Assembly: GCA_029077775.1 (NCBI GenBank)
Contig: JAQNCU010000063.1
Coordinates: 1-11,097, forward strand
DNA: 11,097 nucleotides
From: Acidocella sp.
Lineage (GTDB): Bacteria; Pseudomonadota; Alphaproteobacteria; Acetobacterales; Acetobacteraceae
Direction: 5' to 3'
Part shown: positions 5,848 through 11,097 of the stretch, one piece after another
Numbering within the stretch: position 1 is the stretch's first letter
Layout of the letters: every line of letters begins with the position of its first letter
Translations under genes and position numbers: made by a program
Notes under the pieces: generated by a model
What the model was told of the DNA's origin: nothing
Databases searched by the model: none
Seen by the model: the letters and a program-made list of their open reading frames with translations, nothing else

Positions 5848-7239
5848 ATGTCAAAAACCGCGATCGGAAAGACCATTCGTCGCCTGCGGATGGAGCAGGG
5901 GTTCACGCAGCAGGGTTTTGCCCAGAGGCTGGGGATTTCGACCAGCTATCTCAACCTTGTTGAGCACGACCAGCGCAATGTGACAGCGTCACTTTTGTTC
6001 AAGCTGACCGATATATTGCAGGTGGATCTGGCGGCACTCTCCGGCGTGCAGGAGCGTGAGTTCGAGGTGGCGCTGCGTGAGGTGTTCGCCGACCCGCTTT
6101 TGGGCAGCGAGCCCGTGCCGGAGGCGGAGATCCAGGCGTTGGCGGCGGCCCCCAATGGCGCGCGGGCGATTTTGGCGCTGCACCGTGCCTGGGCGGGGGC
6201 GCGCGAGGATGGCACCGGGATCACGCTGCCATCGGGCCGCAAGATCATGCTGCCGAATGAAGAGGTGCGGGATTTTTTCCACGACCATGCCAATCATTTT
6301 CCCAGCCTGGAGGATGCCGCCGAGGCGATAAGCGCCACCTTGAACGCCGCCGCGATCGGCACCAGCCATGCCTTGGCGGAGCGGTTGCGGCGTGCGCATG
6401 GGCTGGTGGTGAGCGTGCAGACCCTGCCCGGGGCGCTGCGCATTTATGATGCGAAGGCCAGGGTTTTGACCCTGTCGGAGGATTTGCCGCGGGAGAGCCG
6501 GGGCTTCCAGATGGCGTTCCAACTGGCCTTGCTCGAGACGCGCGGTGCTGTGGATGCGCTGGTGGAGGGGGCCGCGCCGTCATCACGCGAGGCGCAGGAA
6601 TTGTTGCGGATCGGGCTGTTGAATTATGTCGCGGCGGCGATTCTGATGCCCTATGAGCCTGTGCTGAACGCGGCGCGGGATTTGCGCCATGATGTGGACG
6701 CCATCGCGGCGCGGTTCGGCGTGAGCTATGAGCAGGCGTGCCAGCGCCTATCGACCTTGCAGCGTATGGGTGCGCGCGGGGTGCCGTTTTTTTTCCTCCG
6801 CGTGGACCCGGCGGGCAATGTGAGCAAGCGGTTCTCGGCGGCGGGCTTCCCGTTTATGCGCTTTGGCGGCACCTGCCCGCGATGGATCGTGCATTCAGCC
6901 TTCGCAACCCCAGGCGCGATCCGCGTGCAACTGGCCGAGCTTTCAACCACCGAGCGGTTTTTGTGCTTCGCGCGCGCCATCACGGGCCGCCCCGCGCGCT
7001 GGGGGGAGCCAGCACCGGTGCGGGTGGTGGCGATGGGCTGCGATGTGAGCCATGCTGGCGACTTGGTATATGGTGATGGGTTGGACCTCGCGACCGCCGC
7101 CGTGGGCATCGGGCTTTCCTGCCGGTTATGCGACCGGCCTGATTGCCGATCCCGCGCGTTTCCGCCGATTGCGCATAGATTGACCATCGACCCGTTGACG
7201 ACGAGTGCGAGCCCATACCGGTTCGAGGTAAAGGGGTAG
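5848..7239 (+). CDS. ScfR/RamB/PccR-type transcriptional regulator (XRE HTH + IrrE-like domain + DUF2083)
   Basis: Residues 1-65 form an XRE-type helix-turn-helix (IGKTIRRLRMEQGFTQQGFA, then LGISTSYLNLVEHDQRNVT). A middle domain resembles the IrrE/ImmA peptidase fold, but the zinc-binding HExxH is absent: the matching helix reads FQMAFQLALLE (220-230). The C-terminal DUF2083-like part carries GGTCPRW (340-346), GC at 397-398 and CRLCDRPDC (425-433), a cysteine set that could bind metal or an Fe-S cluster (inference). At 463 residues this is the layout of the short-chain fatty acyl-CoA regulators, such as RamB in corynebacteria and PccR in Rhodobacter, which control propionate, acetate or glyoxylate-cycle genes. 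No such target lies beside it, so its regulon is probably elsewhere. The start is fixed by the HTH; it has no Shine-Dalgarno sequence, only the repeat operator. Confidence 0.9.
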   Translation: MSKTAIGKTIRRLRMEQGFTQQGFAQRLGISTSYLNLVEHDQRNVTASLLFKLTDILQVDLAALSGVQEREFEVALREVFADPLLGSEPVPEAEIQALAAAPNGARAILALHRAWAGAREDGTGITLPSGRKIMLPNEEVRDFFHDHANHFPSLEDAAEAISATLNAAAIGTSHALAERLRRAHGLVVSVQTLPGALRIYDAKARVLTLSEDLPRESRGFQMAFQLALLETRGAVDALVEGAAPSSREAQELLRIGLLNYVAAAILMPYEPVLNAARDLRHDVDAIAARFGVSYEQACQRLSTLQRMGARGVPFFFLRVDPAGNVSKRFSAAGFPFMRFGGTCPRWIVHSAFATPGAIRVQLAELSTTERFLCFARAITGRPARWGEPAPVRVVAMGCDVSHAGDLVYGDGLDLATAAVGIGLSCRLCDRPDCRSRAFPPIAHRLTIDPLTTSASPYRFEVKG

Positions 7240-7299
7240 GCATTTTCTTGACCGGTGGGACGATCCCCCGGAGGATGAGGGATAAAGGAGAGTTTCCCG

Positions 7300-8145
7300 A
7301 TGCGTTTTGAAGGTACCGAGAATTTTGTCGCGACCGAGGATTTGAAAATGGCGGTGAATGCCGCCGTGGCCCTGCAGCGGCCTTTGTTGATCAAAGGCGA
7401 GCCGGGGACAGGCAAGACCGTGCTGGCGCAGGAGATTGCGCGCGCCCTGGGGCGGGATTTGATCTCATGGCATGTGAAATCCACCACCCGGGCGCAGCAG
7501 GGGTTATATGAGTATGATGCGGTGTCCCGGCTGCGGGATTCGCAACTGGGCGATGCGCGGGTGCACGATATCGGCAATTACATCATTCGGGGCAAATTAT
7601 GGGACGCGTTCGAGGCGCCGGGGTCGCCGGTTTTGCTGATCGATGAGATCGACAAGGCCGATATCGAGTTTCCGAATGATCTGCTTTTGGAACTCGACCG
7701 GATGGAGTTTTTTGTCTACGAGACGCGCCAGACGGTAAAAGCCAAAACGCGGCCTGTTATTGTTATTACATCAAACAACGAGAAAGAATTGCCCGATGCG
7801 TTTCTGCGCCGGTGTTTTTTCCATTACATAAAATTCCCGGACCGTGAGACCATGCAAAAAATCGTCGATGTGCATTATCCGGGCATTAACGGGCTGTTAT
7901 TGCGCGAGGCGCTGACATCATTCTTTGAGCTGCGCGAGGTGCCGGGATTGAAAAAACGGCCCAGCACTTCGGAGTTTCTTGACTGGTTGAAACTATTGCT
8001 GGCCGAGGAGATCGGGCCGGAATTGTTGCGCGATCGCAATGCCGCCAAGCTGATCCCGCCTTTGCATGGCGCGCTGTTGAAGAACGAGCAGGATGTGCAT
8101 TTGTTTGAGCGCCTGGCGTTTTTGCACCGGCGCAATGCTGTCTGA
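7300..8145 (+). CDS. MoxR-family AAA+ ATPase (CoxD-like)
   Basis: A cytoplasmic 281-residue AAA+ ATPase. Walker A is GEPGTGKT (33-40) and Walker B is LLIDEID (112-118); VIVITSNN (153-160) holds the sensor-1 asparagine and FLRRCF (168-173) the arginine-finger region. Together with KSTTRAQQGLYEYDAVSRLR this places it in the MoxR group close to CoxD. MoxR ATPases act as chaperones that mature or load metal cofactors into enzymes, working with a von Willebrand A protein. The gene has a strong ribosome binding site (aaaggagag, 7286-7294) and is followed after six bases by the VWA gene, the usual two-gene unit. The client is unknown: no carbon monoxide or methanol dehydrogenase genes are in the window. 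Confidence 0.95.
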   Translation: MRFEGTENFVATEDLKMAVNAAVALQRPLLIKGEPGTGKTVLAQEIARALGRDLISWHVKSTTRAQQGLYEYDAVSRLRDSQLGDARVHDIGNYIIRGKLWDAFEAPGSPVLLIDEIDKADIEFPNDLLLELDRMEFFVYETRQTVKAKTRPVIVITSNNEKELPDAFLRRCFFHYIKFPDRETMQKIVDVHYPGINGLLLREALTSFFELREVPGLKKRPSTSEFLDWLKLLLAEEIGPELLRDRNAAKLIPPLHGALLKNEQDVHLFERLAFLHRRNAV

Positions 8146-8151
8146 GCGACG

Positions 8152-9345
8152 ATGTTCATAGGGTTTTTTCTCGCGCTCAGAAAAGCCGGGGTTAGGGTTT
8201 CATTGCGTGAGCTGCTGATGTTGCAGGAGGCGATGGCGGCCGGGTTGGCGGGTTTTGACGTCGAGCGGTTTTATTTCCTCGCGCGCGCGACGCTGGTGAA
8301 GGATGAGCGGTTTTTAGATAAATTCGACGAGGTGTTCGGGCAACATTTCAGGGGCGTTTTGCAGCCCCAGGCCGAGGTGCCGGATGGCGTGGCGATGCGG
8401 GATTTGCCCGAGGAATGGCTGCGCCTGATGGCCGAGAAAAACCTGACAGATGCCGAGAAAGCCGAGATCGAGGCGCTTGGCGGCTTTGAGGCGCTGATGG
8501 AAACATTGCGGAAACGGCTGGAGGAACAGAAAACCCGGCATGAGGGTGGGAGCAAATGGATCGGCACCGCGGGCACCTCACCCTTTGGCGCGAACGGCTA
8601 TAACCCCGAAGGCGTGCGCATCGGCCAGCCAAGCGGGCGGAATCGCTCGGCGGTGAAGGTTTGGGATGAGCGGTCGTTCAAAAATCTCGCGGGCGATGTG
8701 GAGTTGGGTACACGCAACATGAAGGTGGCGCTGCGTAGGCTGCGGCGTTTTGCGCGTGAGGGGGCGGCCGATGAGCTTGACCTGCCCGATACCATCAGTG
8801 CCACAGCGCGCAATGCCGGGTATCTGGACATTAAAATGGTGCCGGAGCGACGCAATGCGGTGAAGATTTTGCTGCTGTTGGATATTGGCGGGTCGATGGA
8901 TGACCATGTGGCATTGTCAGAGCAATTATTCACCGCCGCCGGGTCTGAGTTCAAACATCTCGTGACGTTGTATTTTCATAACTGCCCGTATGAGACCCTG
9001 TGGCGCGATGCGCGGTTCCGTAAATCTGATGCGATGGCGACCGATGATGTTTTGCACACCTATGATCATACGTGGAAACTGGTGTTTGTGGGTGACGCGG
9101 CGATGAGCCCGTATGAGCTGATCCAGCCCGGCGGCGGCATATCATCGATGAACACGCAGTCAGGCCAAGCGTGGCTGGCGCGGATTGTAAAAGCGTATCC
9201 GGCGGCGGTGTGGTTGAACCCGGTGGCGGAAAGCCATTGGGGGTACACGCAGACCACGCGGGTGATCCGTGATATTATGGGGGAGCGGATGTTTCCCCTG
9301 ACACTGGAAGGGCTGGATGGCGCGATGAAGCGGTTGATGCGGTAG
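8152..9345 (+). CDS. VWA domain protein, CoxE-like partner of MoxR ATPase
   Basis: The 397-residue product has an all-helical, charged N-terminal half (LRKAGVRVSLRELLMLQEAM; a coiled or charged stretch near 95-130) and a C-terminal von Willebrand A domain beginning about residue 236. The metal-ion-dependent adhesion site reads LLLDIGGSMDDH (241-252), so the first DxSxS serine is Gly, as is usual in this CoxE-like branch, with TLYFHNCPYE later (272-281). No signal peptide is seen, so it is cytoplasmic or membrane-peripheral. It follows the MoxR gene by six bases, and the pair probably forms one chaperone complex for maturing a protein or cofactor. Which enzyme it serves cannot be told from this window. 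Confidence 0.92.
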   Translation: MFIGFFLALRKAGVRVSLRELLMLQEAMAAGLAGFDVERFYFLARATLVKDERFLDKFDEVFGQHFRGVLQPQAEVPDGVAMRDLPEEWLRLMAEKNLTDAEKAEIEALGGFEALMETLRKRLEEQKTRHEGGSKWIGTAGTSPFGANGYNPEGVRIGQPSGRNRSAVKVWDERSFKNLAGDVELGTRNMKVALRRLRRFAREGAADELDLPDTISATARNAGYLDIKMVPERRNAVKILLLLDIGGSMDDHVALSEQLFTAAGSEFKHLVTLYFHNCPYETLWRDARFRKSDAMATDDVLHTYDHTWKLVFVGDAAMSPYELIQPGGGISSMNTQSGQAWLARIVKAYPAAVWLNPVAESHWGYTQTTRVIRDIMGERMFPLTLEGLDGAMKRLMR

Positions 9346-9376
9346 TTTTTTTGGCGGCGCGCCCAATATCACGGTT

Positions 9377-10345
9377 ATGAAATATCCCCGATCCGACCAT
9401 TGCGACGGCAAGACTTTTTTCAACCCCGAACCGACGATGCGCAACGCCAAGGGCAGGCGCATGGGGTTTATGACCATTATCCGCGCACGGATGAAAAAAG
9501 ACCCGGCGGTGTGGGCCAACTGGCCGGCATTTGTTGCCAACCGGGATTATCCGGCACTGGCGGCCCCCAGTGTTTGTTTCATCGGGCATAGCTCGTTTTT
9601 GATCCGCCTGCCGGGGCTGAATATTTTGACCGACCCGGTATTTTCCAAGCGTTGCTCGCCGGTGCGGTTTGCCGGGCCGTCGCGGGTCCGCGCACCGGGG
9701 ATGCGGATGGAGGATCTGCCGCCTGTGGAGATGATTTTATTGTCGCATAATCATTATGACCACATGGATATCTCGGCGCTGAAACGGTTGCGGCGGTTAC
9801 ACCCAAAGGCAGTGATTGTGACCATGCTGGGCAATGCCGCGTTCCTGGCGAAAAAGGGGCTGACGGGCGCGATCGAGCTGGATTGGTGGGATGAGACCCA
9901 GGTGGGGGAGACGATGGTAACCGCGACCCCGGCCCGGCATTTCGCGGCGCGCGGCTTGTATGACCGCAACGAGACTTTGTGGGGCGGGATGATGATAATG
10001 CACCAGGGGCGGCGCCTCTATTTCGCGGGGGATACTGGGTATACGCGGTTTTTTAAGGAGATACGCGAACGGCTGGGGGCGCCGGATTTCGCGCTGTTGC
10101 CGATCGGCGCGTATGAGCCGCGCTGGTTTATGGGGCCTGTGCATATGAACCCGGCAGATGCCGTGCAGGCATTTCAGGATTTGGGGGCGCGGCGGGCGGT
10201 GGGGATGCATTTTGGGGTGTTTCAACTGACCGCTGAGTCCATCGATGCGCCGTTGCATGATTTGCAGGCGGCGCGGGCGGCTTCAGGCGTGGCGGCGGCG
10301 GCGTTTTTTAGCCTCGATGTGGGGGAGAGTGCGGCGCTGTGGTGA
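9377..10345 (+). CDS. Metallo-beta-lactamase-fold hydrolase, NAPE-PLD/RomA-like
   Basis: A 322-residue MBL-fold protein. Metal ligands are visible as GHSSF (70-74), LTDPVFSKRCSP (84-95), SHNHYDHMD (123-131), His188 in TPARHFAARG, Asp219 in YFAGDTGY, and His256/His278 in HMNPADA and MHFG. The GDTGY and GAYEPRWFM...HMNP features are those of the N-acyl-phosphatidylethanolamine phospholipase D-like/RomA branch, whose bacterial members are mostly uncharacterised hydrolases, possibly of phospholipids. No signal peptide is evident, though residues 1-50 are basic and may contact the membrane. The gene starts 31 bases after the VWA gene with no obvious ribosome binding site, so it may be a read-through member of that operon. 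The family call is firm, the substrate is not. Confidence 0.9.
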   Translation: MKYPRSDHCDGKTFFNPEPTMRNAKGRRMGFMTIIRARMKKDPAVWANWPAFVANRDYPALAAPSVCFIGHSSFLIRLPGLNILTDPVFSKRCSPVRFAGPSRVRAPGMRMEDLPPVEMILLSHNHYDHMDISALKRLRRLHPKAVIVTMLGNAAFLAKKGLTGAIELDWWDETQVGETMVTATPARHFAARGLYDRNETLWGGMMIMHQGRRLYFAGDTGYTRFFKEIRERLGAPDFALLPIGAYEPRWFMGPVHMNPADAVQAFQDLGARRAVGMHFGVFQLTAESIDAPLHDLQAARAASGVAAAAFFSLDVGESAALW

Positions 10346-10622
10346 GGGGGCGGCAGCGGGGTAAGCCGAAGCCGGACGCCTCATGCCGCCATTTGGAAAT
10401 CATGCTGGTTGCAATATCGAAGTGCCGGGCGACAGGCGCAATCACCGCACCCGGTGCGAACACCGCCTCTGAAACCCGCCGCCGCTCCTCAGAGTGTCAC
10501 TTGCGCCGACGATCTCGCCTCGTAATCACTGTGACTTGTGACATACTCGAAAGCTGGCTCCACGCGAAAGGTCATATTTAATACCAGCTGGCCTAAAGGA
10601 TGACTCTCGGCGGGCGGCAAGC
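10346..10622. other. Non-coding stretch after the hydrolase gene
   Basis: Apart from the IS66-like relic at 10377-10490, no gene is supported. A plus-strand frame of 80 codons (10339-10581) is the reverse of the relic and looks non-protein-like. No tRNA or small RNA was recognised. Confidence 0.5.
10377..10490 (-). pseudogene. Decayed IS66-type tnpA (OrfA) fragment
   Basis: One minus-strand frame reads EERRRVSEAVFAPGAVIAPV, then ARHFDIATSMISKWRHEA. This matches the helix-turn-helix of IS66-family TnpA (RRRWS...LxPGAVVSEVARRHxI...WRREA, family knowledge). The residues normally between RRR and the LxPGA motif are shortened, there is no usable start (a stop precedes it at about 10497-10499) and no TnpB or transposase follows. 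It is a relic. No terminal repeats were recognised. Confidence 0.55.
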
Positions 10623-10742
10623 GCTTCTTTTTGTGAACAAAAAGAAGCAAAAAAACATTATTAATCTGGGCCTTTGGGGTTTCAGAAGCCCGGCACCGGC
10701 ATAACAAAAGTTTTTTGCGCCGCTTTTTTTCAAAAAAGCGGC
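10623..10742. repeat. Composite palindromic intergenic repeat (MITE/REP-like)
   Basis: Two perfect hairpins bracket a centre. Left: gcttctttttgt-ga-acaaaaagaagc (10623-10648, 12-base arms). Right: gccgctttttt-tc-aaaaaagcggc (10719-10742, 11-base arms). Just inside them gcaaaaaaac (10647-10656) and gttttttgc (10710-10718) are mutually inverted, so the whole element can fold into a three-stem shape. The left core ttttgtgaacaaaaag recurs at 2824-2839. No coding potential. Either hairpin could also end transcription. Confidence 0.75.
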
Positions 10743-10863
10743 TGCTTACTTGGATGTGTCACTGTCTTCGCGGATTGGTATAAGAGCATTGCTTCCGTGA
10801 AGAACAGAAATCCAACAAGGCGATTCACACCAGAGGGATACCGCAATTTGCAGGATTTGCTGT
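10743..10863. other. Spacer between palindromic repeat and Sel1 gene end
   Basis: This 121-base stretch lies downstream of the Sel1 gene stop. It contains the small palindrome-like gcaatttgc and no clear terminator or gene. Confidence 0.4.
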
Positions 10864-11097
10864 CTACTGCGCGGACCCCGTCTGCAGGATGCGTAGGGCC
10901 CGCACCGCTTTTTCATCGCCCTGTGCTGCGGCTTTCTCAAAGAGTTCTTCAGCCTTGACTGAATCCTGCGGCACGCCGTGGCCGTAAAAGTAGTCAAGGC
11001 CCAGGTTGAGTTGCGCATCTGCAATTCCCTGAACAGCGGCCTTGCGGTACCAGCTGGCGGCCTGCGCATAATCCTGCGGCACGCCGTGGCCGTTTGC
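10864..11097 (-). CDS. Sel1-like (TPR-type) repeat protein, C-terminal end only
   Basis: The frame enters from the right edge and ends at the stop at 10864-10866 (77 codons seen). It reads ANGHGVPQDYAQAASWYRKA, then AVQGIADAQLNLGLDYFYGH, and GVPQDSVKAEELFEKAAAQG to the end ...RALRILQTGSAQ. This is the Sel1-repeat consensus (G.GV.QD...A..WY.KAA.QG.A.AQ..LG..Y), with a 36-residue period. At DNA level the 24 bases coding for this join are identical at 10962-10985 and 11070-11093, spaced 108 bases, showing recent duplication or conversion of repeats. Such proteins form alpha-helical protein-binding scaffolds, often exported; the N-terminus and any signal peptide lie outside the window. Confidence 0.88.
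   Translation of the reverse strand, partial: ANGHGVPQDYAQAASWYRKAAVQGIADAQLNLGLDYFYGHGVPQDSVKAEELFEKAAAQGDEKAVRALRILQTGSAQ

Noticed and set aside
6726..7577. 283-codon minus-strand frame across the gap between the regulator and MoxR genes
   Set aside because: Long, but opposite two well-supported genes, with no domain pattern.
10339..10581. 80-codon plus-strand frame
   Set aside because: It overlaps the end of the hydrolase gene and is antisense to the IS66-like relic; its composition is not protein-like.
10746..11069. 107-codon minus-strand frame
   Set aside because: It is an alternative frame of the Sel1 gene on the same strand; the Sel1 consensus lies in the other frame.
10962..11093. 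Direct repeats considered as a CRISPR array
   Set aside because: Only two units at a coding period of 108 bases, explained by Sel1 repeats.

Overview
The window is high-GC, densely packed bacterial DNA. The protein families, frequent TTG starts and operon style suggest an alphaproteobacterium, most likely in or near the acidophilic Acetobacteraceae (inference; no 16S or other marker gene is present).

Left end (1-1256): a divergent pair, a LysR-type regulator on the minus strand and a TDT/TehA-family membrane transporter on the plus strand, share an AT-rich promoter region with a candidate operator palindrome. Both genes are chimeric. The LysR reading frame passes without a stop, about 81 codons in, into what looks like the start of the DNA-repair ligase LigD (phosphoesterase domain). 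The transporter frame ends after about seven membrane segments in a short soluble tail like the C-terminus of a RutE-type nitroreductase. A fragment of about 1.1 kb with two 3'-truncated genes therefore seems spliced in frame between ligD and a nitroreductase gene, or the contig is chimeric. This is the most unusual part of the window.

1253-2791: an overlapping plus-strand operon of tsaB (tRNA t6A synthesis), rimI (ribosomal protein N-acetyltransferase) and a DUF3237 gene. It ends in a repeat-rich spacer.

2920-4166 (minus): aat (Leu/Phe-tRNA-protein transferase of the N-degron pathway), coupled by a 4-base overlap to a small exported protein.

4259-5739: an OafA/YrhL-like membrane acyltransferase with a strong hairpin in its last codons, then a spacer with degenerate repeats and a small one-helix membrane protein.

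5848-10345: an ScfR/RamB/PccR-type regulator with TTTGCAAA-like repeats directly against its start codon (probable autoregulation). It is followed by a MoxR AAA ATPase, its CoxE-like VWA partner and an NAPE-PLD/RomA-like metallo-hydrolase.

Right end (10346-11097): a decayed IS66-type tnpA fragment, a composite palindromic repeat whose core also occurs near 2830, and the C-terminal end of a Sel1-repeat protein running off the window. No rRNA, tRNA or CRISPR array was seen. The clearest candidates for something new are the double in-frame fusion at the left end and the operator-against-start arrangement of the ScfR-type gene.
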